Shown: positions 43,562-51,997 of the stretch, piece by piece | Position numbering within the stretch: the first letter of the stretch is position 1 | How the letters are laid out: each line of letters begins with the position of its first letter | Origin: Fibrella aquatilis | GTDB lineage: Bacteria > Bacteroidota > Bacteroidia > Cytophagales > Spirosomataceae | Assembly (NCBI RefSeq): GCF_017353255.1 | Contig: NZ_JAFMYU010000001.1 | Coordinates: forward strand, 62,001 to 126,000 | Direction: 5' to 3' | Length of the DNA stretch: 64,000 nucleotides | Program-made: the position numbers and the translations under genes | Notes under the pieces: model-generated | The model's input: the letters and a program-made list of their open reading frames with translations, nothing else | What the model was told of the DNA's origin: nothing | Databases searched by the model: none

Positions 43562-45532
43562 TCACTGAAACGTAATGACCTGCGGTGAGTTAATATCGAA
43601 GTCGCGGAAGCGCAGCACTGGAACTCCTTCAAAGGTGGTGCGGAAGGGGGTAGCATTGTCGGGCAGGTTAGGGTAGTAGGCCAGCCGGATCTGGATACTG
43701 TTGAAGGTCAGGTGTTCATTACGAAGCCGGAATCCGATGCCGTACCCTTGGTACAGCGGCCCGCTCAGCAGCGAATTGGGCGGAAACGACACCATCCCTA
43801 AGTTGGCAAATGTGATAAAGGCCACCCTAAACCCCAGCACGTTGATGCGCGAGAAGAGAAGGTTTTCGTAGTTAATCAGCAAACGTTTGGTGCCAATGAG
43901 CGCGTCGCTGTTCACGCCGAAGCTCCGGTCGCCGTTGAGGTACACATACTCGTTATTGAACCGGTCGCTACCCAGGGTAATGTTAGTATTGAAGAAATGG
44001 CGCATCTGCCCCCAGCCTGTTTTGTGCAGGGGGCTGAAGTAGTTGCTGATCAGCGAAAAGATGGCCTGCTGCCGCCCGGTTTGGCCAAAATAAGTGCCCA
44101 GGCTCATGAAGCCGTAGAGGTATCCCAGCTTCCGGACGTACTGCCCCCGCGACAGGTTGATACCTGTGTATACCCGCTCACCCAGCTCGGCCCGCTCGAA
44201 TCCCCCCACCAGCGAAATGGTGCTACCGTAGGGAACGTCTTCGGTGCGGCCAAAGCCGTAGATGAGTACGTCGCGCACGTAGCGCCGCTGGGTGTAGCCA
44301 ATACTAAAAAGGGTAGTACGCCGGTCCTGATACAACTGGTTGGTGTCGGCCCGCACTTCGGGGCGGCGGCCGTAGTTGTAGGTGCTCAGGCGGGCGGCCA
44401 GTACAATCCGGGCACGATCTTCGGGGTTACGCAGCCTGAACGGCGATGGAAACGAGCGGCCCACCCAGGTGTCGAAGTAGAAATAATTGAGCGGAAACTG
44501 CACCAGGCTATCGGGTCGTATAAGCACGCGGTTCTGAAGCCAGTACTGCCCCAACTCCACCTGACCAGCCCACTTGGTGTCGGGGTTGATAAACGGCCGA
44601 AACAACTTAGCCGATAAGAGTTTTTGGAAACGAAGTAGCTGAAGATCGATCTGCCCCGTCAAAAATGTTTTGCCAATGTAGGGGTTCACGTACCGCCCCA
44701 GGTACTCCAGTTTCTGGTACGGGTCGTTGCCGTCGTAGTTGATTCGGTTCACCAGTTGCTGACCCAATCCCCTGAAATTGCGCTGGTCGAGAGCCAGTTG
44801 AAACGAGTTTAGGCCACCCACACCCCCGTCGGGCAGCAGCGACCAGACATCCTGCGTGACTACATAAACGTCGACAAACTGTTTGCTGCCTGGGCGGGGA
44901 ATAACCAGAATCCGCGCATCGAGAAAAATGCCGATTCGGCGAAGCAGCCGCTCGTTATCGCGCAGCACGGTAGGGTCAACGGCATCGCCCTCACCAAAGA
45001 GTAGGTACGACCGCCTGATCACACTTTCGCGAGTATTAATATGCAGCTTGTTGCCTGTCCGCTCAAGCCAGTTGGCCGCTTTGCGAGTGGTGTCGTACAC
45101 GCTGGCCCCAAATACACCCAGTCGCTGAATGTAAATTTTGCCAATAATGCGCCCCCTGAATGGCACGAAGGGATTCACTTCAATCTGGGCCACTTCGCCC
45201 GTGACCTGACTGTTATACACGTCCCGAAAAAGCAGATCATAAAGCTGGTGGGTGAGGCGGTGCTTATACATACGCCGTTTCAGCGAGGTATAGAGCAGGC
45301 TGTCGTTCACGTGAGCCACACTATCGGCCACGTGGGTAGCATAGGCCGTGGCCAGCGAATCGGCTGTTGACCGGCGATGGACGGTGTCTATAACGGCGGG
45401 GCGGGTGGGCGGTAGGCTGTCTATTTTTTGTGCCCATATCCCGGTATGGCTACTCAGCAGGATAGTCAGAACCAGCAATGCCCAACCCAGACATCGGCGG
45501 TAATGACGCAGCACAAAAACGATTACAGACAT
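43562..45532 (-). CDS. BamA/TamA-like outer-membrane protein (POTRA plus barrel)
   Basis: The 656-residue protein has a signal peptide (ending TGIWAQ), a Ser/Thr/His-rich linker, POTRA-like segments (RIIGKIYIQRLGVFG, then LRDNERLLRRIGIFLDARILV and DVYVVTQDVWSL) and a C-terminal Omp85-type barrel from about residue 230. It is shorter than BamA, which has five POTRA domains, so it is more likely a specialised Omp85-family insertase or transporter than BamA itself. The gene is alone on its transcript, with hairpin H9 after it. Confidence 0.78.
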   Translation of the reverse strand: MSVIVFVLRHYRRCLGWALLVLTILLSSHTGIWAQKIDSLPPTRPAVIDTVHRRSTADSLATAYATHVADSVAHVNDSLLYTSLKRRMYKHRLTHQLYDLLFRDVYNSQVTGEVAQIEVNPFVPFRGRIIGKIYIQRLGVFGASVYDTTRKAANWLERTGNKLHINTRESVIRRSYLLFGEGDAVDPTVLRDNERLLRRIGIFLDARILVIPRPGSKQFVDVYVVTQDVWSLLPDGGVGGLNSFQLALDQRNFRGLGQQLVNRINYDGNDPYQKLEYLGRYVNPYIGKTFLTGQIDLQLLRFQKLLSAKLFRPFINPDTKWAGQVELGQYWLQNRVLIRPDSLVQFPLNYFYFDTWVGRSFPSPFRLRNPEDRARIVLAARLSTYNYGRRPEVRADTNQLYQDRRTTLFSIGYTQRRYVRDVLIYGFGRTEDVPYGSTISLVGGFERAELGERVYTGINLSRGQYVRKLGYLYGFMSLGTYFGQTGRQQAIFSLISNYFSPLHKTGWGQMRHFFNTNITLGSDRFNNEYVYLNGDRSFGVNSDALIGTKRLLINYENLLFSRINVLGFRVAFITFANLGMVSFPPNSLLSGPLYQGYGIGFRLRNEHLTFNSIQIRLAYYPNLPDNATPFRTTFEGVPVLRFRDFDINSPQVITFQ

Positions 45533-45631
45533 GTATGGCTAATTAGGCGCAGCAACGTATAAACCAACTTAGTTATGGCTTAGACGAAGAAGATACGCAA
45601 AAGGTTTAGTTGCGGGTTGCGATGAATCGGA

Positions 45632-46147
45632 TCAGACCGCCCGACTCATCCAGATGTCGCGCTGGCGTTCGCCGCCAAACGGGAATACATGCCAGCCAAA
45701 AGGAGTAAAGCCCTGCTTCCGGTAGAAGGCCTGCGCCACGGCATTGTGCTCCCACACGCCCAGGTAAACGGCCTTGTGCCCCTGACTACGGGCATAGTCG
45801 AGGCAAAATTGCATGAGTTGCTTTCCGTAGCCATGCCCTATGTGCTGCTCTAACAAATAGATCCGTACAAGTTCGAGCGCATTCCGTTCAGCCAGGCGGC
45901 GCGGCGGGGCATGGCGACGCAGTTTCAGGAAGCCCATGGCCTCACCCGCTTCGTTTTCGGCTAGCCAGAACGAGGCCCGGCGGTCGGCGAACTCCTGGGC
46001 GTAAACGGCGGTGGTGACGTGTTCGTCAATAAAGCCGTCGATGGGGTTGCCGGGGTATTTGTCTTGGCTGAATGCCTCGGCATAACAACGCCGGGCCAGG
46101 GCCACCAGCGGAAGTAGGTCGGCCAAGGTAGCGCGGCGGATGGTCAT
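45632..46147 (-). CDS. GNAT-family N-acetyltransferase
   Basis: The ATG at 46147 overlaps the stop of the upstream isomerase gene (ATGA, 46144-46147) and gives 171 residues. The fold is GNAT: TIRRATLADLLPLVALARRCY at the start, LVRIYLLEQHIGHGYGKQLMQF with the acetyl-CoA-binding loop, and a C-terminal GVWEHNAVAQAFYRKQGFTPFG. It transfers an acetyl group from acetyl-CoA to an amine of unknown identity. The long frame running upstream to 46645 only reads the opposite frame of the isomerase and is discarded. Confidence 0.87.
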   Translation of the reverse strand: MTIRRATLADLLPLVALARRCYAEAFSQDKYPGNPIDGFIDEHVTTAVYAQEFADRRASFWLAENEAGEAMGFLKLRRHAPPRRLAERNALELVRIYLLEQHIGHGYGKQLMQFCLDYARSQGHKAVYLGVWEHNAVAQAFYRKQGFTPFGWHVFPFGGERQRDIWMSRAV

Positions 46148-47085
46148 TGGCCAAACACGGTTTTGGCCACGGTCAGGTCCTGCCGGTGGGCGGCCACGGC
46201 GTCGAGGGTGTTGGGCGAACCCGTTTCCAAGCATTGCTCCATCACGATCTGAGGATTGGCTTTGGCCGCTCTCACCGCCGCCAGCAGACGCGGGTAGTCG
46301 ATGTCGCCGGTGGGGGTAAACGTCTCCGACCAGATGCCGTTTTGCGACTGCCGGACGTGGATTTCGGCAATGCGCGGGCCGTAGAGCTTCACCACGTCGA
46401 AGAGGGCGATCTGCGAGTTTTCCGAGCCGCGATACACCCAATGGGCATCCAGGCAGAGCTTTACGTGGTTGGGGTTGCTGCCCACCATCATGTGGTGAAA
46501 CTCGCGGGCGGCGGCGCGGTGTTCGGGCGCGTGGGTGTGGTAGGCCAGGGTCATGCCGCGCTTTTGCAGTTCGGCCCCCAGCCGGTCCAGGTTGCGCAGT
46601 TGCTCGGCCAGTTGGTCGTCGGACTTGTTTTCGGGCGATCCCCACTTGATGGGGTCGGGGTTGGTGACAATGATGCGGGTGCCCAATGGTTTGGCGGCGT
46701 CGGCAATGGCGAGGGCTGTGGCAATGGAGGCATCCGCTTTTTCGCGAATATGCAACAGGCTGTTTACGTACAACGACGGCATGGCGAGAGCATACTTTTT
46801 CAGCAGCGGGCTTAGGCCCTGCACATCTTTCAGGCTGGAAACACCGGGTTCATAGGCCGTAAAACCCGAACTGGCAAAGGCCTTCAGCGAGGCGTCGGGG
46901 TCGGCCATCCACTGCTTTTTTTCCCGGCCGTAGAACGTGAGCCAGGTGTATGAATTGCAGGAAATTAGTTGATTGCCAGTTGGTTGTGGCTTGATTTTGT
47001 CCGCCAAAAGTTTGGTAGTAGGCAACGTAGCCACAGCTGATGTAGCCGCTATAGAGGCTAGGAATTGACGACGTGACGTGGGCAT
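46144..47085 (-). CDS. Sugar phosphate isomerase/epimerase (Tat-exported, xylose-isomerase-like TIM barrel)
   Basis: From the ATG at 47085 the protein has 313 residues with a Tat-type signal (SRRQFLASIAATSAVATLPT). The AP-endonuclease-2/xylose-isomerase-like barrel is seen in FTAYEPGVSSLKDVQG, AYHTHAPEHRAAAREF, KLCLDAHWVYRGSENS and IAEIHVRQSQNG, with His and Glu/Asp residues that bind the divalent metal. It probably acts on a sugar or inositol derivative in the periplasm. An upstream start at 47151 would place the Tat motif too deep. It is coupled to a GNAT enzyme. Confidence 0.85.
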   Translation of the reverse strand: MPTSRRQFLASIAATSAVATLPTTKLLADKIKPQPTGNQLISCNSYTWLTFYGREKKQWMADPDASLKAFASSGFTAYEPGVSSLKDVQGLSPLLKKYALAMPSLYVNSLLHIREKADASIATALAIADAAKPLGTRIIVTNPDPIKWGSPENKSDDQLAEQLRNLDRLGAELQKRGMTLAYHTHAPEHRAAAREFHHMMVGSNPNHVKLCLDAHWVYRGSENSQIALFDVVKLYGPRIAEIHVRQSQNGIWSETFTPTGDIDYPRLLAAVRAAKANPQIVMEQCLETGSPNTLDAVAAHRQDLTVAKTVFGQ

Positions 47086-47217
47086 AGGTTTGTGAATAGT
47101 AGGGGCAGTGCTTCTTCCGCCCGAATGAGTATCAGCAACATACAAAGACAAAAGATACGACCACTACTATTTTCCTGCCCCATGCATTTTTCGTTGCGAA
47201 AGCGCCCCGAAAGCAGG

Positions 47218-47350
47218 AGTTTTGAATTACGATAGACGATTTACGATGGACGATTTATTGCTGACGCGAGTGTAGCGCAGGCTTCAGCCTGCTTCTTCAC
47301 GCGTCAGCAATAAATCGTCCATCGTAAATCGTCTATCGTAATTCAAAACT
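47218..47350. repeat. Heptad-armed inverted repeat (H10), the longest, next to a start codon
   Basis: Arms 47218-47268 and 47300-47350 are perfect 51-base reverse complements. Heptads are ATTACGA, TAGACGA, TTTACGA and TGGACGA, followed by TTTATTGCTGACGCG. The 31-base loop holds its own hairpin, GCAGGC/GCCTGC (47277-47292). Unlike the others it lies between divergent genes and ends 8 bases before the deoxynucleoside kinase start, so it would form in that mRNA's leader if transcription starts upstream. Confidence 0.92.
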
Positions 47351-47358
47351 CTTCCCAC

Positions 47359-47973
47359 ATGCACATTGCGATTACCGGAAACATTGGCGCTGGCAAGACC
47401 ACGCTGGCGCAACTTTTGGCCAACCACTACCACTGGGACGTGCTCTACGAAGCCGTGGAAGGCAACCCCTACCTGGCCGACTTCTACGACGACATGGCCC
47501 GATGGTCGTTTAACCTCCAGATCTATTTCCTGAACAGCCGGTTCGAGCAGGTGCGTAAAATTCGGGAGTCGGGCCGGAGCGTGGTGCAGGACCGGACCAT
47601 CTACGAAGACGCCTACATCTTCGCCAAAAACCTCTACGACACGGGCAACATGAGTCCCCGCGATTACGACACCTACCGTAGCCTCTTCGACAGTATGCTG
47701 AGCCTGGTGCGCCCGCCCGACCTGATGATCTACCTCCGCGCCGACCTGCCGAAACTGACGGCCCAAATCAAAAAACGCGGTCGCGATTTCGAGCAGGCCA
47801 TCAGCCCGGATTACCTCCAGAGCCTGAACCACCTCTACGAAGCCTTCGCCAGCACCTACACCAGCGGTGACCTGCTCACCATCGACGTTAATAACCTCGA
47901 CTATGCCAATAACCCCGCTGATCTTCAGCACGTTATCGCTCAGATTGACAAGCAATTGGCAGTTTGTAGTTAG
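47359..47973 (+). CDS. Deoxynucleoside kinase (dGK/dAK type)
   Basis: The 204-residue protein opens with the P-loop GNIGAGKTT (about 7-15). EAVEGNPYLADFYDD binds the nucleoside, DRTIYEDAYIFAKNL contains the DRS-like motif with the catalytic region, and IKKRGRDFEQAI forms the LID with arginines. It phosphorylates deoxynucleosides for salvage in the cytoplasm; the specific base cannot be told. The start codon is preceded directly by hairpin H10, and the gene converges on the AlbA_2 gene. Confidence 0.9.
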   Translation: MHIAITGNIGAGKTTLAQLLANHYHWDVLYEAVEGNPYLADFYDDMARWSFNLQIYFLNSRFEQVRKIRESGRSVVQDRTIYEDAYIFAKNLYDTGNMSPRDYDTYRSLFDSMLSLVRPPDLMIYLRADLPKLTAQIKKRGRDFEQAISPDYLQSLNHLYEAFASTYTSGDLLTIDVNNLDYANNPADLQHVIAQIDKQLAVCS

Positions 47974-48000
47974 GGGTAGGAAGGGGTGAGCGGCTTCACC

Positions 48001-48621
48001 TCACCCCTTCAACGAGTACCGCCCCGGGCGGGGTTGGTCTACGAAGAGGAGCAGGCCCTGGGTGGTGAGTTCGCGGAGGAGTTTTTTGGCGCGGTAGTCC
48101 GAGATATTCACCAGTTTAGCCAGGCGTTCTACCGTGATGATGTCGTGCTTTTGTAGGTAAAGCATCAGGCTCCGCACCACCGGCGTTTGCAGTAGCTTTT
48201 TATCAACAGACTCATTATCAGCTATAAACTTCGTAGTAGGTACTGATTTGTCGCGCTGCCGGACGTAGATCTGCCACTCGCCCTGCTCGGTCAAAACGCG
48301 GTGCGGTTTTTCGTCGCTTTCGGGTACCCGCACAAGCAGCACCGTTTTTCCGTCGTGACGGCGGGTTTCGTAGCTCACCATTAGGGCCGGTTCAATCAAC
48401 TCGTCGGTAGCGCGTTCCAGGGTTTCTACTTCTGCTGTTTCAGACGACACGCCAATTACTTTTTTGTCGTCGGTTACGCCAATGACCAGTGTGCCGCCGC
48501 TGGTGTTGGCAAACGCGGCCAGCGTGCGGGCAATGCGGTAGGCACTCGACAACGTCTGCTTGAATTCGAGTTGTGTGCCTTCGCTTCTGGTCAGCAGCGT
48601 TGTAAGCGACAGGTTGCTCAT
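48001..48621 (-). CDS. AlbA_2 (Schlafen-type ATP-binding) domain protein with helix-turn-helix
   Basis: In this 206-residue protein the AlbA_2 domain is at the N-terminus (SEGTQLEFKQTLSSAYRIART, AFANTSGGTLVIGVTDDKKVIG, then RVPESDEKPHRV). The C-terminus is a winged helix (TVERLAKLVNISDYRAKKLLRELTTQG). This family includes putative transcription regulators and RNA-acting proteins; the function is not settled. The start overlaps the stop of an EamA transporter gene by 4 bases, so they are coupled. Confidence 0.85.
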   Translation of the reverse strand: MSNLSLTTLLTRSEGTQLEFKQTLSSAYRIARTLAAFANTSGGTLVIGVTDDKKVIGVSSETAEVETLERATDELIEPALMVSYETRRHDGKTVLLVRVPESDEKPHRVLTEQGEWQIYVRQRDKSVPTTKFIADNESVDKKLLQTPVVRSLMLYLQKHDIITVERLAKLVNISDYRAKKLLRELTTQGLLLFVDQPRPGRYSLKG

Positions 48622-49541
48622 TTCCGGCCCAGGGTGATAAAGACAACGCCAAGCAGGGCCACCGCCGCCCCCGCCAGCGACTGCACCGAGAATACCTCAC
48701 CCGCGAAGGTGATGCCCAGCAACAAGGCCACCACAGGGTTTACAAACGCGTAAGTCGATAGCAGCGTAGGCGGTGCATTCCGGGCCAGCCACGCATAGGC
48801 CGAAAAGCCAATGATAGAGCCGAAGATGACCAGATAAAGCATGGACCAGAGCGCTTTGGGTGGTGCCGACAGAATGCTCCAGGGCGTGACGGGTTCCAGC
48901 ACCAGGCTGATTATGAAAAGGATAGCACCACCACACAGCATCTGCATACCACTGGCCAGCGTTTGGTGAGGTTGCGACAGGCGCGGGGTGAGCAGGGTGC
49001 CAATGGCCCATGAAAAATTGCCCAGCGCCACCAGTCCCGTACCAACCAGGTTGGCATGAAGGCCCCCCGCGCTCACCAGTTTTTCGGGTGCAATAAGCAG
49101 GTAAATGCCCACCAGCCCCAGCACCAGGCCAATGCCAGCCAACACCGACGGTCGTTTTTTGCCAAATGATACCCAGTTAAGCAGCAACAAATAGATAGGC
49201 AACAGTCCCCCCAGCAACGCCGCCATGCCCGACGGGATGTACTGAATGGCCATGGTGAGACAGCCATTAGCCACTGTCAGCAGCAGAAAGCCGATAATGG
49301 CCGTGCTGCCCCATTCGGCCCGCGTGGCCCGCGCCGTGCCCATCAGCCGCGCCGCGCTATACAGGATACCCCCCGCCACAATGTACCGCACCGACGCCAT
49401 GTACAGCGGCGGCATCTGTTCGGTCATGAAGTGGATGAAGAGGTAGGTAGACCCCCACAAAATATACACCGCCCCCAGCGCCGACCATAAGCGGGTACGA
49501 TTGAGCGGCGGAGAAACGGAAGGCGGAAGCGTTGGGGACAT
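48618..49541 (-). CDS. EamA/DMT-family transporter
   Basis: The 307-residue inner-membrane protein has about ten hydrophobic helices in two EamA repeats (the first from ALGAVYILWGSTYLFIHF, the second from GLVALGNFSWAIGTLLTPRL). It resembles the RhtA/YdcZ-type drug/metabolite exporters, likely exporting small metabolites such as amino acids. Substrate unknown. It is translated in tandem with the downstream AlbA_2 gene (ATGA overlap at 48618). Confidence 0.88.
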   Translation of the reverse strand: MSPTLPPSVSPPLNRTRLWSALGAVYILWGSTYLFIHFMTEQMPPLYMASVRYIVAGGILYSAARLMGTARATRAEWGSTAIIGFLLLTVANGCLTMAIQYIPSGMAALLGGLLPIYLLLLNWVSFGKKRPSVLAGIGLVLGLVGIYLLIAPEKLVSAGGLHANLVGTGLVALGNFSWAIGTLLTPRLSQPHQTLASGMQMLCGGAILFIISLVLEPVTPWSILSAPPKALWSMLYLVIFGSIIGFSAYAWLARNAPPTLLSTYAFVNPVVALLLGITFAGEVFSVQSLAGAAVALLGVVFITLGRK

Positions 49542-49552
49542 AAACGTTGGGG

Positions 49553-49634
49553 GATTTACGATGTACGAATTACGAGCGGTCCGCAGCGGCTAGGCGCCCC
49601 CGGCGGACCGCTCGTAATTCGTACATCGTAAATC
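49553..49634. repeat. Heptad-armed inverted repeat (H11), same core as H7
   Basis: Arms 49553-49584 and 49603-49634 are perfect 32-base reverse complements with heptads TTTACGA, TGTACGA and ATTACGA. The central 60 bases (49564-49623) are identical to H7 10 kb away, while the outer heptads differ in order. It ends one base from the stop codon of the phosphatase gene, on its downstream side. Confidence 0.92.
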
Positions 49635-49635
49635 A

Positions 49636-51948
49636 TTACTGTCTTATTACCTTTTGAGTAATCGTCTGATCGCCGATTTGAATCCTGACGACGTACATTC
49701 CTGCCTGATCGAGTTGGAAGGTGAGTCGCTGCGGGGTGGGGGCGGGGGCTAGTTTTCGGTTGGCCACGCGGGCACCCCGGGCGTCGAAAATGTCGATTTG
49801 GGCGGCATGGATGCCCGTTGGGGCTAGTGCTACCCAGATTTGGCCAGTGGTGGGGTTGGGGAAAACAGTAGCGAGCTGAGGGATTGGTTCGGTGGCAGTA
49901 ATTTGTTGAATGAGCACCTCGCCGGTGCCTTGTACCGTGCCCGCGCCGCAGGCCCCGCTTACGCTGGTTAGCCGGATGGTGCCGGGCTGAGTGGCGGGCA
50001 GCGTGACAAGGGCCGGGCTGGTGGTGGCCGAAAAAGACGTGCCGTCGGAGAAGGTGCCGCGCCAGGGGCCGGTGCCTGCCAGCGTGAGCGTGGCCGTGGT
50101 GGGCTGACCAACCAGACCGGTGCCGGGCAGGAGCGTGGCGGTGGCGGGCTGCTGCACGGTGAAGACCGCACTGGGTACTACCTCGGCCACGGGAAAGTTC
50201 TGGGGCACCACCCGCAGTCTGTAGCCCGCGCCGCCCGTCAGCGTGGCGGGCAGCGTAGCCCTAAGTGAGGCCAGCGAACCAGACCCCACCACCAGCGGCG
50301 CCGCGAAGGAGCCGCCCGCGTCAGATAGTTCCACGGTGTAGGTCAGGCCGGTTGCTTTGGTGGTGTTTTCGGGGGTGGCCGAGAGGGCAATCACCGTGCC
50401 GGGGCAGTAGGCGTTGGCGCTCAGGGCGTTGGTGGTAATGCGTGGTTTGGGCAGGGCCGTCACCTGATACTCGTCGGCAAGGCAGTTTTTGCCGTCGCTC
50501 ACCCGGAACGTACCCGACTGGTTGACGGTGCGTATGGTTCGTCCCGTTTGCCCCCCCGACCAGTTGTAATCGCCTGGCCAAGAGGCGGTTAAGGTAAGCG
50601 TGTCGCCATATTCGGCTGTGATAGACTGGCGGCGGTTCACGTCTTTTACCAGCGTAAACCGGTCCTTCACGCCGCTGGGGCCTATCCATTGCCCATCGAG
50701 GCGGTTTTCGGCGGCGTCGATCACCATCGATCCCCCTTCGTCGGTATAGCTGTAGACCATGGCCTTGTGGGGGTAGTTGGGTGCCCGCCCCCCCGCTGCC
50801 CCGCCCGACCCGTTGACGATGTAGATCAGGCTGCCGTCTTTGCGCACAATGGGGCACGAATTGGCTGACCCGTCGTACCGCCCGGTGCTGGTGTCGGTGG
50901 TCATGGTCTTCTTATTGAATGTGGTAGACAGGTCGCGGTGGTTACGAAGCTGGTAGGTACGTTCGTAGATGTGGCTATGGCCGCAAATGACCAGATCCAC
51001 ATTATAGCGCTCGAAAATGGGCGTTAGGCGGGCGCGGTTCAGGATCAGGTCCTGTTCGGTGTCGGAGTTGCGCGACCCCTGGGTATAAGGCGGGTGGTGG
51101 AAAATGATGACCGTCCAGGGCCGTTTTTTAGCCGAGGTATTATTAGCGATCAGGTCGCGCTTGAGCCAGTCGATCTGGGCGCTCGTAGTGTCGAAAATGC
51201 GTCCCTGACCCGGAACGTTGCCAAACGAATCGAGCGAAATCAGGTGCAGCGGGCCATAATCGGCGGAGTAGTAAGAGCTTGATTTTGAGGGTACTCCCCC
51301 CGATTCACCGTTGGTGGGCAGGGTCGTCAAAGCAAAATAGGGCACGTTGAAATCGTTGACGTCGTCGTGGTAATCGTGGTTGCCGGGCGTGGGAAAGAAA
51401 GGCAGGCTGCGAAGGTAGTCGGGGTAATAGTTGAACACATTGCGCTGGTATTCGTCGTCATTTCCGTTAGAATACGCATTATCGCCAAGCCACAACCACA
51501 GGTCGGCGGGCTGATTTTTGGTAGCGGCTTTGTACGACGAATACGCTTGATCCTGCCGCGTGCCAATGGCCCCAAAATCGCCCAGCACCCACACCCGCAC
51601 CGGCGCGTTGGACCCAAATGCCGGGGCCGTTTTGAACGCATACGCCGCATCGTTGGCGGGCGACAAATCAGCTCTGGTCGTGCCCACAGCATACATGTAG
51701 CGCGTGCCGGGTTGCAGGCCGTTTAATACTACAACGTGTTCCGTAGTCTGCTGATTGTCAGTGACTTGCCCAGACAGATTGGCTCCGTAGCGCACCCGGC
51801 TGTCGGTAGGCACGTCGGTGCGCCAGCGAACGGTAATGCCTGTGGGGGTAACGCGCTGAAGATACGGCCCCCGCGTAATGGTCTGCGCAACGCTACAAAA
51901 CGGAGTGGCCCCAAGCAGGGAAAGCAAAAGCAGTAGTCGTGAAGACAT
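49636..51948 (-). CDS. Secreted purple acid phosphatase-like metallophosphoesterase with T9SS tail
   Basis: From the ATG at 51948 the protein has 770 residues with a signal peptide (ending CSVAQ). An FN3-like purple-acid-phosphatase N-domain comes first (TRGPYLQRVTPTGITVRW). The calcineurin-like catalytic domain shows GDFG, GDNAYSNGND, PGNHDYHDD, FHHPPY and CGHSHIYERTY, the full set of metal ligands. Ig-like regions follow, and a T9SS type A sorting domain closes the protein (VFPNPTTGQIWV, AGMYVVRIQIG, KVIRQ). It releases phosphate from organic esters at the cell surface. The TTG at 51957 is a weaker start. Confidence 0.9.
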   Translation of the reverse strand: MSSRLLLLLSLLGATPFCSVAQTITRGPYLQRVTPTGITVRWRTDVPTDSRVRYGANLSGQVTDNQQTTEHVVVLNGLQPGTRYMYAVGTTRADLSPANDAAYAFKTAPAFGSNAPVRVWVLGDFGAIGTRQDQAYSSYKAATKNQPADLWLWLGDNAYSNGNDDEYQRNVFNYYPDYLRSLPFFPTPGNHDYHDDVNDFNVPYFALTTLPTNGESGGVPSKSSSYYSADYGPLHLISLDSFGNVPGQGRIFDTTSAQIDWLKRDLIANNTSAKKRPWTVIIFHHPPYTQGSRNSDTEQDLILNRARLTPIFERYNVDLVICGHSHIYERTYQLRNHRDLSTTFNKKTMTTDTSTGRYDGSANSCPIVRKDGSLIYIVNGSGGAAGGRAPNYPHKAMVYSYTDEGGSMVIDAAENRLDGQWIGPSGVKDRFTLVKDVNRRQSITAEYGDTLTLTASWPGDYNWSGGQTGRTIRTVNQSGTFRVSDGKNCLADEYQVTALPKPRITTNALSANAYCPGTVIALSATPENTTKATGLTYTVELSDAGGSFAAPLVVGSGSLASLRATLPATLTGGAGYRLRVVPQNFPVAEVVPSAVFTVQQPATATLLPGTGLVGQPTTATLTLAGTGPWRGTFSDGTSFSATTSPALVTLPATQPGTIRLTSVSGACGAGTVQGTGEVLIQQITATEPIPQLATVFPNPTTGQIWVALAPTGIHAAQIDIFDARGARVANRKLAPAPTPQRLTFQLDQAGMYVVRIQIGDQTITQKVIRQ

Positions 51949-51997
51949 ACGAAGCAAGAGATGGGTTGTGCCACAAAGGTAGGGGACGCAGCCTTGC

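Noticed and set aside
45632-46645. A 337-residue version of the GNAT protein with a long Arg/Pro-rich N-terminus
   Set aside because: The extra part reads the isomerase gene in the wrong frame; the ATGA overlap at 46144-46147 gives a natural start.
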